Shown one piece after another: positions 1 through 7,199 of a stretch of 12,304 nt of DNA. Positions within the stretch are counted from its first letter, which is position 1, and every line of letters begins with the position of its first letter. The DNA comes from Methyloprofundus sp. GTDB taxonomy: Bacteria; Pseudomonadota; Gammaproteobacteria; Methylococcales; Methylomonadaceae. The stretch is from contig DAOVWV010000019.1 of the NCBI GenBank assembly GCA_030636485.1, forward strand, positions 1-12,304. The letters run 5' to 3'. The notes beneath the pieces were generated by a model. It did not search any database and had not been told where the DNA came from. It was given only the letters and a program-made list of their open reading frames with translations. The position numbers were made by a program, and so were the translations under genes.

Positions 1-74
1 CCTGTTTCATCGACTCCCACGACTGCTTTAGCCACACTGAGACCGGCATTTGTCATTTCTGGTTGCATTTTCAT
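1..74 (-). CDS. 5' end of an unidentified gene downstream of mobA (runs off the window)
   Basis: Only about 22 to 24 codons are visible, so the product cannot be named. The frame is open from two in-frame ATGs, at 74-72 and 68-66. The first overlaps the mobA stop codon as ATGA. An AAGGA at 79-75 lies 6 nt before the second ATG, which makes 68 the better start and 74 an extra possibility. The visible N-terminus is polar and then has a short Ala/Val-rich stretch ending in VVGVDET. Overlap with mobA implies translational coupling and probably a related job in molybdoenzyme maturation. An FdhD-like formate dehydrogenase accessory protein is one guess, based mainly on context and only weakly on the N-terminal style. 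Confidence 0.6.
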   Translation of the reverse strand, partial: MKMQPEMTNAGLSVAKAVVGVDET

Positions 75-661
75 TCCTTAGTTGTCAGTTCGGCCAATTG
101 TTCCGGGGTATTAATATTAGAGAAAAATTCAGGATGGGCGCTAAAATCCACTTTCACCCAGTTATGCTGTTCAATCCAGCGGTCTATCTTACGCTCCCCT
201 CTCGCTAAATAATCCTGCAAGCTGTTTTTAAGCGAACGTTTGATGACCATAAAAACCGGATGTATCCGTTCACCATCAAACGCCACGGCAATATCTGCCT
301 GGCTACGTTGGTGTTCAGCGAGTAAAGCCTGTAAACCAGTGCTACTCATAAAAGGAGAATCACAAGGCGTTACAAGTAATAATTCATTGTGACAGGTATT
401 TAAAGCCGCCAAAACACCGGCTAATGGGCCGGCAAAATCGTCACTTGCATCACTGATAACAGGGCAGTTAAATTGCTGATACTGTTCAACATTACGGTTG
501 GCATTAATCAGTAACTCATCCACAACAGGTGCAATGGCCTGCAAAGCATAGCTAATCATCGGCTTGTTATTAAAAGAGACTAAGCCCTTATCCTGTTTAT
601 TCATACGCCTTGCCAGGCCTCCGGCAAGGACAACGCCAGATACTTTCATTTGTTTATTCAT
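71..661 (-). CDS. mobA: Molybdenum cofactor guanylyltransferase MobA
   Basis: MobA transfers GMP from GTP to molybdopterin-Mo, giving the guanine dinucleotide cofactor used by DMSO-reductase-family enzymes in the cytoplasm. The 196-residue protein has the family's usual length. The nucleotide-binding signature LAGGLARRM is at residues 12-20, followed by DKG at 24-26. GPLAG is at 78-82, PCDSP at 99-103 carries the expected Mg-binding Asp101, and the family ending NINTPE is at 182-187. Met5 is an alternative start; neither start has a clear Shine-Dalgarno sequence. The stop overlaps the next gene's first ATG, so the two are probably one transcription unit. A 70-bp gap separates it from the divergent lipoprotein gene. 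Identification is firm from motifs. Confidence 0.93.
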   Translation of the reverse strand: MNKQMKVSGVVLAGGLARRMNKQDKGLVSFNNKPMISYALQAIAPVVDELLINANRNVEQYQQFNCPVISDASDDFAGPLAGVLAALNTCHNELLLVTPCDSPFMSSTGLQALLAEHQRSQADIAVAFDGERIHPVFMVIKRSLKNSLQDYLARGERKIDRWIEQHNWVKVDFSAHPEFFSNINTPEQLAELTTKE

Positions 662-731
662 GGCGTAATTCTACTATGCCACTGGCTAAAACACATACAA
701 GCATCAGTAATTTTGGTTTGTTAATTTACAA

Positions 732-1220
732 ATGTTAAAATTAAGCATGACATTATTAAGCATCAAAAAGCCCCTACTGTTCTTTTTAATCACCAGCCTG
801 ATGATAATAAGTGGCTGTGCTCAAAAACCAAAAGGCGAGTTTATTCCTTTCTATCAGGCAGAAACCGACAAACCTTATGATGATGTACTGGCCGAATTAG
901 AAATTGCCATTTCGGAGCATAATTTTAGAATCACTGGACATAGTCGCGTAGGCAAGGTTATTCGTGAGCGTGGTACACAGAATTTTCCTGAGTATGATAC
1001 CGTGCAATTTTGTAACCTGACACATGCAAAAACACTCTTGCTGATGTCTCCCCATGCGGTACGCTTCATGCCCTGTAATGTCGTCACCTATCAATATAAC
1101 GGAAAAACCATTGTCCGTACACATCTCATGCCCACTGATTCGAACAATCCAGAACTGAATGCTTTTGCCGAGAAAATGAATATTATGCTAAAAGATATTG
1201 TGGATTTTTCCGTGGAATAG
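732..1220 (+). CDS. DUF302-family lipoprotein
   Basis: A 162-residue predicted lipoprotein of unknown function. Residues 13-28 form a Lys-Lys plus hydrophobic signal segment ending in a lipobox, ISGC, with Cys29 as the lipidated residue. The mature part resembles the DUF302 family: a PYDDVLAELEIAI helix near 48-60, then a GHSRVGKVI strand region, FCN at 93-95, and a hydrophobic stretch running into MPC at 113-115 and VVTYQYNGKT at 117-126. Some DUF302 proteins are periplasmic, but no catalytic role is established. Met6 (position 747) is an alternative start and would still leave a workable signal peptide; neither start has a good ribosome site. The gene lies 44 nt before lgt, whose product would lipidate this protein. 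Confidence 0.82.
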   Translation: MLKLSMTLLSIKKPLLFFLITSLMIISGCAQKPKGEFIPFYQAETDKPYDDVLAELEIAISEHNFRITGHSRVGKVIRERGTQNFPEYDTVQFCNLTHAKTLLLMSPHAVRFMPCNVVTYQYNGKTIVRTHLMPTDSNNPELNAFAEKMNIMLKDIVDFSVE

Positions 1221-1264
1221 TAAAAACCTTAGCTAAAACCTTTCCACTCAACGACTTTCATCAG

Positions 1265-2041
1265 ATGAATTACTTAATTTGGGACTTTGATCCTGTTTTG
1301 GCCAGTTTTAAGCATATCCGCATCCATTGGTATGGTGCGATGTTTGCCCTTGCCCTGCTGAGCAATTATATTCTTATGCACTGGATTTATTGGCGTGAAC
1401 TCGGTAAAACCGAAGATGTAGACCACCTGCTATGGTACTCTATTGCAGGGATAGTCATGGGTGCCAGACTAGGCCATGTTTTTTTCTATAACCCTGGCTA
1501 TTATTTTGCCGAACCATTAAAGATTTTTGCGATCTGGGAGGGCGGTCTAGCCAGTCATGGCGGTGTTATAGGGGTATTGATTGCACTCTATATCTATCAG
1601 CGTAAAGCCAGCTTTAATTACCTCTGGATTCTGGATAGAGCGGCAATGGCTTCCGCACTAAGTGGCGGTCTGATACGTATCGGTAATTTTCTAAATTCGG
1701 AAATTGCCGGAACAGCAAGCAATGTGCCGTGGGCTGTTATTTTTAAGCGGCTGGATAATACCCCCAGACACCCCGTACAACTGTATGAAGCCTTTAGCTA
1801 TATAGGTATATTTCTTTTTTTATTGTATCTTTATAAAAAGAGTGAGACTTTCGACTTTAATGGCCGCTTATGCGCCTGGTGTTTAATCCTTGTTTTTAGT
1901 GCCCGTTTTATTTTGGAGTTCTATAAGGTCAAGCTCGTAAACTACGAGACTCACCTCTGGGTCAGCACGGGACAAATGCTAAGCATACCCTTTATACTGA
2001 TAGGTCTCAGCTTACTCTACTACGCAAAAAAACAATCTTAA
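1265..2041 (+). CDS. lgt: Prolipoprotein diacylglyceryl transferase Lgt
   Basis: Lgt moves diacylglycerol from phosphatidylglycerol to the lipobox cysteine of prolipoproteins, the first step of lipoprotein maturation in the inner membrane. The 258-residue protein has several hydrophobic segments (roughly 22-42, 55-75, 98-112, 177-190, 204-222, 236-254). Family motifs are present: an HWYG-type N-terminal motif at 21-24, ASHGG with His98 (the conserved His of E. coli Lgt), IRIGNFLNSE at 137-146 with Arg138, HPVQLYE at 169-175 and ARFILEFY at 213-220 with Arg214. It is slightly shorter than E. coli Lgt but appears complete. The stop is 4 nt before the tsaC ATG, so the two are probably co-transcribed. 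The preceding gene encodes a lipoprotein, a likely substrate. Confidence 0.96.
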   Translation: MNYLIWDFDPVLASFKHIRIHWYGAMFALALLSNYILMHWIYWRELGKTEDVDHLLWYSIAGIVMGARLGHVFFYNPGYYFAEPLKIFAIWEGGLASHGGVIGVLIALYIYQRKASFNYLWILDRAAMASALSGGLIRIGNFLNSEIAGTASNVPWAVIFKRLDNTPRHPVQLYEAFSYIGIFLFLLYLYKKSETFDFNGRLCAWCLILVFSARFILEFYKVKLVNYETHLWVSTGQMLSIPFILIGLSLLYYAKKQS

Positions 2042-2045
2042 GACG

Positions 2046-2606
2046 ATGGTAACTTATTCACATTTTAAAATACGCATGGCCAGCCATGCATTACGCCAGG
2101 GAAAACTGATTGCCTACCCTACCGAAGCCGTTTATGGGCTAGGCTGCGACCCGTTAAATGAAACCGCAGTCATGCACTTATTGCAGCTTAAACAGCGCCC
2201 TATGCACAAAGGGCTTATTCTGATTGCTGCGGACTTTACCCAATTATTGCCCTTTATCAGCCCCAGCCCAGATATGCTAAACCGTATGATGCCTAGCTGG
2301 CCTGGCCCTATTACCTGGGTTGTACCGGCACAGCCCTGGGTTCCCAATTATTTAAAGGGCACACATCAGTCCCTTGCTGTACGAGTCAGTGCCCACCCAC
2401 TAGTACAGCAATTATGCTTACACTATGGTGGCGCCATTGTTTCCACTAGCGCAAATATTAGTCAACAGCCCCCCGCCCGCTCCGCTTTAGCGGTACGTAA
2501 AAATCTGCTCTCGAACGATATGTTTATTCTGCCGGGTATGACTCATCGACATAACCAGCCCACGGCTATTTATAATGCGCTGGACGGCCACTGTTTACGC
2601 CAATAA
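2046..2606 (+). CDS. tsaC: Threonylcarbamoyl-AMP synthase TsaC (YrdC/Sua5 family)
   Basis: TsaC makes L-threonylcarbamoyladenylate from threonine, bicarbonate and ATP; the TsaBDE complex then uses it for t6A at position 37 of ANN-decoding tRNAs. The 186 residues correspond to a single YrdC domain, without the C-terminal Sua5 extension. Visible motifs are YPTEAVYGLG at 24-33, the basic binding motif KQRPMHKGL at 49-57 (Lys49, Arg51, Lys55), WPGPIT at 85-90 and STSAN at 133-137. The ATG lies 4 nt after the lgt stop with no strong Shine-Dalgarno sequence, so translation may depend on ribosomes arriving from lgt. It converges with the large acyltransferase gene, with only 14 nt between stop codons and no clear terminator. 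Confidence 0.94.
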   Translation: MVTYSHFKIRMASHALRQGKLIAYPTEAVYGLGCDPLNETAVMHLLQLKQRPMHKGLILIAADFTQLLPFISPSPDMLNRMMPSWPGPITWVVPAQPWVPNYLKGTHQSLAVRVSAHPLVQQLCLHYGGAIVSTSANISQQPPARSALAVRKNLLSNDMFILPGMTHRHNQPTAIYNALDGHCLRQ

Positions 2607-2620
2607 TTGATTTCAGCCTG

Positions 2621-5600
2621 CTATATAGCCATCGCTATCTGTTTCGCGGCATTAAAATCACTTTTACCACTGCCTAATTTAGGAATTGCCTCAACCGCAA
2701 TCATTAAGCCAGGCATCATTAGGCTATTAAGCCCGGAATTAGCAATACACGCTTTAAGTTCAGACTCGTCAATGTCCCCTGCGTATAGCAATACCACTTT
2801 TTCGCCTTTTTTGTCGTCGGGTATTGCTGTCGCTAAAATTTCAATATCTTCAGGCAGTGCCGGGATAATACTCGCTTCTATCCCGCCTAGGCTAATCATT
2901 TCTCCAGCAATTTTGGCAAAGCGTGAGTAACGATCCACAATCACCAGAAAACCATCCTTATCCAAATGGCCTTTATCCCCCGTTTTATACCAGCGATGCC
3001 CATCAACTTCGACGATCACCTCCGCTGTTTTCTGCGCATCATTTAAATAGCCTTGCATAACCTGGGTACCACCAATCAGGATCAGGCCATCCTCACCTGT
3101 TGCCAGACATTCCATCGTAGCAGGATCAACAATACGTACGCTGCTGCCTGGCAGCGGCATGCCTACCGTCCCCTTTTTAGCGCCTGCCTGAATACTCCAG
3201 TTAGCCGCAATACGATCAGGAATATTGACAGTGGCAACCGGGGTTGTTTCGGTCGTACCATAGCCTTCATAGACCGGTTTATTAAATTTAAGCGTAAAAC
3301 TGTCACGTATTTCCGGATTAAGCCGCTCAGCCCCTGCGATCACAATACGTAATGAATCCAGCATTAATGGATGAATGCGACTATTTTTATTAAAAAAACG
3401 TAAAAAAGTGGATGTCGCACAGAAAATAGTTGCCTGATATCGGCTAATGCCCTTGGCTATATTGAGTACATCCGTCGGGTCGGGATGACAAATAGCGGGC
3501 ACACCTTCAACCATAGGCAGCAAGCCTGTCACCGTTAAACCGAAGGCATGAAATAGCGGTAAATTGGCCACCATAACATCATCATCGCGGGTGTCCATAA
3601 CATCAGAAACCTGCTTGATATTTCCCATAATATTTTTATGGCTAAGTGCGATACCTTTAGGCTCGCCTTCACTGCCACTGGAAAATAAAATGGCCGCTGT
3701 CTGATGTATGTCAGCGTGCTTACCAAATGTAGAAATTAATAGCCCCGTTGGTAACAGGTAGCTAGCGATTAAAGTCAGTAGTTTCTCTGTTTTGTTAAAA
3801 CTGTCTTTAATATCTTCCAGATAAACAGGGTTGACCTGTGCCAATAAAGTATCAAGTTGCACGCCTTTTTGTACCAGTTTGCTGATAAACCTGCGCGAGG
3901 TATAAATGGTTTTTATATCGGCTTTATTGACCGCTAATTGTAGCGCAGTGATATTGGCCGTATAGTTAAGGTTGACCACTGTTTTAGCACTGATAAAAGC
4001 CCCCATATTAGCCAGTAAACCGCCACTACTGGTCGGCAATAAAAGGCCAATATTTTGTTCCGGGCTTTGCTTTTTAAACCGACGTGAAAAAAGTAACGCC
4101 GCCACCAATGCCTTGCGCCGTGAAATCGTGGTATTGGTTTGAATATCCGTTAGGCAATCCGCCCCCGCATTTTGCTTAACGCGATCAATCCAGGCATGTG
4201 CAATCGTCGGTAAATCATCGCTGTAGATCTGCCATGTGTGGATAGACAACTCAAACACGGCACTTTTCACTGTAGGGGCTGTCGATTCAATCGCTAGCGG
4301 CTCAGCAAACGCAACAATCACATCCCGGCGTAAGCCTTTGGTCTGGCGTAATGATTGCAGGTTATCGCTGGAGCGAGAGAAACGACTTCCCCACAAGCCA
4401 CGTAAATAAAAAGGCAATATCACGCCTTCCACCCCTTCAACACAGCGTTCAAAACCTTTTTTAAACTCACCTAACTGACCATTGCGGCTGATTGAACCTT
4501 CTGGAAAGAGACACACCACTTCACCGAGCTTTAAGCGTTTATTAATCTCCTCAAGTGACCCTTTGCTGCCACTGCTGGAAATGGGGATCACCCCAAAAAG
4601 ATCTAAAAACCACGCCAAATACCAGCGTTGGTAATATTTCTTTTCTATCACAAAACCCACCGGGCGCGGGCTCGCAATTTGTACCATTGCCCAATCCAGC
4701 CAGCTAATATGATTCCCCAGCATCAACACCCCACCCTGTGATGGCATATTATCCAACCCCTGAACATTAATCCGGTATTTACTGGAAAATACTACGCCGA
4801 ACACATAACGCACCAAAGACTGTGGCAGTTTCCAGATGGTATAAATAGCCCCGACCAAAGCAACGCTAGTCAATAAGTTCAGCAATACCTGGCTATGGAT
4901 GCCTGCAAGCGAAAAGGCAACCGTGATCGCCAGAAAAGCCAGCATCACCACATTCTGTACCCAGTTGTTACCAGCAATCACCGTGCCTAAATCTTCCCCC
5001 CGTGCATGGAACTGAATCAGCGAATTAAGTGGAATAATAAACAGGCCACCAAAAAAACCAAAGGCCAGAATGTCTGCTGCCAGCCAGTAAGTTGATGATA
5101 TTTGAGGCAGGAGAAATAAACTCCCTACGATACCCACCGCCCCGAGAGGGATCATCGCCGTTTCAATGTAATTATCAGATACTTTACCCGCCAGCATAGA
5201 GCCTGCAATAATCCCAAGCCCTGAGCAGGCAAGTAAACCCTGGATCACGATGGTATTATCAATCGCCAATATTTCTTTGGCAAACGCCGGAAAGGTAGCC
5301 AATACAACCTGCGACACCCCCCAGAATACCGACAAGCCTACTATTGACAGCCAGATAACGGAATCATTACGCAATAATTTTATATTGCTGTACAGCGTTC
5401 GTGCAGTTAGATAGCGCGACCAATTAAAAGCTTGCACATTAGTGGGAGTCTCTAAGGTCGGTAGCTGGTAGGCAAAATACAACTCTATCACAGCCCCCAA
5501 AACCAATAGCCAGCCTATCGGTGCAATACGTTGAATAATATCCGCTTCAGTGGTGTATAACTGTGCACCCAGTGCTTGTTCAAACAGCACCGAGAACACA

Positions 5601-6067
5601 AACATGCCTAATAAAATAGCAACAATCGTCACCGATTGCACCCAGCTATTCGCAGTCACCAAGTGGTTTTTACCGGCTATTTCACGAATATAAGCAAATT
5701 TCGCAGGCGAATAAAACGCACTCTGCACCGCCAGCATAAAGGTCATTGCAAAGGCGAATTTAAACCAGCCCAAATAATAAGAGGCCGTAATTAACAGCGT
5801 TAAAATAACCACGGCAACGGCAGACCAGCGCATGATTTGTGGTTTCTTAAAATGATCCGCCAGAAAACCTGAAGGTGTAAATAATAAGATAAACGGCAAT
5901 AAAATCAAACCATTGACAATCGCCGTTAAAACCACCTGAGTACTGCCATCATAAACTTTAAACACCGTATTCTGAATAATGATTTTATGCCCTAAATCAA
6001 CAAATGCATTCAGAAAAACCATCGCAATAAATGCAAGAAACCCTGTTGTTTTATAAAGTGAGTTCAT
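2621..6067 (-). CDS. Three-module LplT-PlsC-Aas fusion: lysophospholipid flippase / acyltransferase / acyl-ACP synthetase
   Basis: A single 1148-residue protein that would flip lysophospholipids inward and re-acylate them. Residues 1-420 are a major facilitator-type membrane domain with about 12 hydrophobic segments, like LplT. Residues 430-630 are a PlsC acyltransferase with the HX4D motif (His453, Asp458) and FPEGS at 521-525. Residues 645-1148 are an AMP-binding ligase with the P-loop LFSSGSEGEPKG at 794-805, YGTTE at 936-940, TGD at 1029-1031 and the C-terminal catalytic-type Lys1135 in GSGKSD. Each catalytic set looks intact. In E. coli these are two genes, lplT and aas; the one-gene fusion is known in other bacteria. 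The Shine-Dalgarno sequence is weak: a GAGG lies 12 nt upstream. The reading frame is unbroken, so this is not an assembly join. A helix-turn-helix gene diverges from it and may regulate it. Confidence 0.93.
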   Translation of the reverse strand: MNSLYKTTGFLAFIAMVFLNAFVDLGHKIIIQNTVFKVYDGSTQVVLTAIVNGLILLPFILLFTPSGFLADHFKKPQIMRWSAVAVVILTLLITASYYLGWFKFAFAMTFMLAVQSAFYSPAKFAYIREIAGKNHLVTANSWVQSVTIVAILLGMFVFSVLFEQALGAQLYTTEADIIQRIAPIGWLLVLGAVIELYFAYQLPTLETPTNVQAFNWSRYLTARTLYSNIKLLRNDSVIWLSIVGLSVFWGVSQVVLATFPAFAKEILAIDNTIVIQGLLACSGLGIIAGSMLAGKVSDNYIETAMIPLGAVGIVGSLFLLPQISSTYWLAADILAFGFFGGLFIIPLNSLIQFHARGEDLGTVIAGNNWVQNVVMLAFLAITVAFSLAGIHSQVLLNLLTSVALVGAIYTIWKLPQSLVRYVFGVVFSSKYRINVQGLDNMPSQGGVLMLGNHISWLDWAMVQIASPRPVGFVIEKKYYQRWYLAWFLDLFGVIPISSSGSKGSLEEINKRLKLGEVVCLFPEGSISRNGQLGEFKKGFERCVEGVEGVILPFYLRGLWGSRFSRSSDNLQSLRQTKGLRRDVIVAFAEPLAIESTAPTVKSAVFELSIHTWQIYSDDLPTIAHAWIDRVKQNAGADCLTDIQTNTTISRRKALVAALLFSRRFKKQSPEQNIGLLLPTSSGGLLANMGAFISAKTVVNLNYTANITALQLAVNKADIKTIYTSRRFISKLVQKGVQLDTLLAQVNPVYLEDIKDSFNKTEKLLTLIASYLLPTGLLISTFGKHADIHQTAAILFSSGSEGEPKGIALSHKNIMGNIKQVSDVMDTRDDDVMVANLPLFHAFGLTVTGLLPMVEGVPAICHPDPTDVLNIAKGISRYQATIFCATSTFLRFFNKNSRIHPLMLDSLRIVIAGAERLNPEIRDSFTLKFNKPVYEGYGTTETTPVATVNIPDRIAANWSIQAGAKKGTVGMPLPGSSVRIVDPATMECLATGEDGLILIGGTQVMQGYLNDAQKTAEVIVEVDGHRWYKTGDKGHLDKDGFLVIVDRYSRFAKIAGEMISLGGIEASIIPALPEDIEILATAIPDDKKGEKVVLLYAGDIDESELKACIANSGLNSLMMPGLMIAVEAIPKLGSGKSDFNAAKQIAMAI

Positions 6068-6129
6068 TATTTTTGTCTGCCTCGAAAAAAGTCATGCTGC
6101 AATCTTAGTCAAAATAAACAATTAAAGCT

Positions 6130-6145
6130 ACTTTAAAATAAAAGT
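6130..6145. promoter_or_regulatory. AT-rich inverted repeat in the divergent aas/HTH spacer (candidate operator)
   Basis: ACTTT and AAAGT form a 5-bp dyad around a 6-bp AAAATA centre. It lies about midway between the two divergent start codons, where a Cro/CI-type dimer could act on both promoters. The match is short and AT-rich, so chance is a real alternative. Confidence 0.25.
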
Positions 6146-6154
6146 CGCATTATT

Positions 6155-6183
6155 TTGGCTTATAGGTATTAATATGCAATACT
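6155..6183 (+). promoter_or_regulatory. Candidate promoter for the HTH regulator gene, overlapping a short dyad
   Basis: TTGGCT at 6155-6160 and AATACT at 6178-6183, 17 bp apart, give a plausible sigma-70 promoter 35 bp before the ATG at 6218. The second box overlaps a GTATT/AATAC dyad at 6166-6182 with a 7-bp centre, suggesting possible autoregulation. Neither box is a perfect match. Confidence 0.3.
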
Positions 6184-6217
6184 TTTCATAGGATATGAAA
6201 CACACAGAATAACAAGA

Positions 6218-6952
6218 ATGGCACAAACCAAACAACTGATTGATACTTTAAAACGCGCTCTCAAAGCACAGGGCTTATCCTATGCCGATGTAGCCAAGGA
6301 ACTCAATTTATCGGAAGCGAGCATCAAACGTTTATTTTCTCAGTCGGACTTTTCTCTGGCTAGACTGGATAAAGTCTGTCAACTACTGGAAATGGAAATA
6401 TCAGACTTAGTGACACAGATGCACCACCATTCACACGCGAGGCTATCGGAATTATCATTGCAGCAAGAACAGGAAATTGCTTCCGATACGGGGCTACTAC
6501 TCATCACCGTCTGCATTCTAAATCAGTGGAGTATGGCAGATTTAATCGCACACTACCATCTTTCGGAACACCAATGCATTCATTATCTTGCCGTATTAGA
6601 CCGGCTGCAACTGATTGACTTACTGCCTGATAACCGTATCAAACTGCGGGTTGCAACAAACTTTAAATGGATTGATAACGGCCCCATTCAACAATTCTTT
6701 CAGCAAAAGCTGGCAGCCGATTTTTTTAGCGCCAAGTTTACCCGACAGGATGAGCAGTTGACTGTTATTAATGGTATGTTGAGTGCTGAAGCGATGGCCG
6801 TTTTTCAGCGTAAGCTGACACAATTGGCACGTGAGTTTGACATGCTTAACCACAATGATGCATCACTACCACTCTCACATCGTAGCGGTACAACAGTGGT
6901 GCTGGCAATGCGTAACTGGCGCTTGGGGTTATTTGATGATTTAAGGAAGTAA
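6218..6952 (+). CDS. Cro/CI-type helix-turn-helix transcriptional regulator
   Basis: A 244-residue predicted DNA-binding protein. Residues 1-65 form a lambda-repressor-like domain, with the helix-turn-helix at about 22-41 (YADVAKELNLSEASIKRLFS) and a closing helix LARLDKVCQLLEM. Residues 97-147 look like a second small helical DNA-binding or winged-helix unit (SMADLIAHYHLSEHQCIHYL followed by a turn with DNRIKLRV). Residues 155-244 form an alpha/beta tail that may bind a ligand or make the dimer. The ATG at 6218 follows a weak purine-rich site (AACAAG); an upstream ATG at 6195 hits a stop after five codons. Divergence from the lysophospholipid-recycling gene makes control of that gene, and of itself, the simplest idea. 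The effector is unknown. A repeat element starts 2 nt after its stop codon. Confidence 0.85.
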   Translation: MAQTKQLIDTLKRALKAQGLSYADVAKELNLSEASIKRLFSQSDFSLARLDKVCQLLEMEISDLVTQMHHHSHARLSELSLQQEQEIASDTGLLLITVCILNQWSMADLIAHYHLSEHQCIHYLAVLDRLQLIDLLPDNRIKLRVATNFKWIDNGPIQQFFQQKLAADFFSAKFTRQDEQLTVINGMLSAEAMAVFQRKLTQLAREFDMLNHNDASLPLSHRSGTTVVLAMRNWRLGLFDDLRK

Positions 6953-6954
6953 TA

Positions 6955-7130
6955 CTGTCACTTCTCATTATTGTGAGGAGGGGAACTCGTCATCCCCGAA
7001 GTCTTTTATCGGGGATCCATGCTAGAAACATAGGTTCCTGCTAAAGCTTGTGCCCACGCTTGACTGGGTAGTACGCTGGAATAACGGGTTTCTGTATTGT
7101 TCCGCGCCAGTGAATAATGAGAAATTGCAT
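6955..7130. mobile_element. MITE-like element, copy 1 (diverged)
   Basis: A short non-coding unit bounded by inverted repeats: left ACTTCTCATTATT at 6960-6972, and right AATAATGAGAAAT at 7113-7125, with one mismatch between arms. The outer limits were set by alignment with copy 2 at 9625-9806 and are good to a few bases. The core, 6987-7044, aligns with 9690-9745. It carries a hairpin with arms ATCCCCGA (6992-6999) and TCGGGGAT (7009-7016) around a 9-nt loop. The second half of the core is expanded by about 24 bp relative to copy 2 and its palindromy is eroded. No coding capacity is seen, so any movement would need a transposase encoded elsewhere. It starts 2 nt after the regulator gene's stop codon. 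No clear target-site duplication is visible. Confidence 0.75.
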
Positions 7131-7134
7131 TTAG

Positions 7135-7199
7135 CAAATGTAGCCCTATGAAGCATGCATCATACACATGCTTCATAAGAGCTACGTTTGTGTGTTTTT
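7135..7199 (+). terminator. Very strong stem-loop followed by a T-run, downstream of copy 1
   Basis: The outer stem pairs CAAATGTAGC (7135-7144) with GCTACGTTTG (7181-7190), containing one T-G pair. A 3/4-nt internal loop leads to an inner 11-bp stem, TATGAAGCATG (7147-7157) with CATGCTTCATA (7167-7177), closed by a 9-nt loop. TTTTT follows at 7195-7199. It could end transcription of the regulator gene, reading through the repeat element. Alternatively it could be an independent extragenic palindrome, because the T-run begins 5 nt past the stem and is short. Confidence 0.5.

Noticed and set aside
2607..2640. Small hairpin ATAGC/GCTAT at the tsaC/acyltransferase convergence as a bidirectional terminator
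   Set aside because: Five weak base pairs within the end of the coding sequence and no T-run.
2607..2930. Rightward open frame opposite the acyltransferase C-terminus
   Set aside because: It is antisense to conserved ligase sequence and has low-complexity Ser/Ile composition with no ribosome site.
2621..6067. Suspicion that the 1148-codon gene is an artefactual join of lplT and aas
   Set aside because: The frame is continuous, linkers between modules look natural, and the same domain order is known as a genuine fusion in other bacteria.
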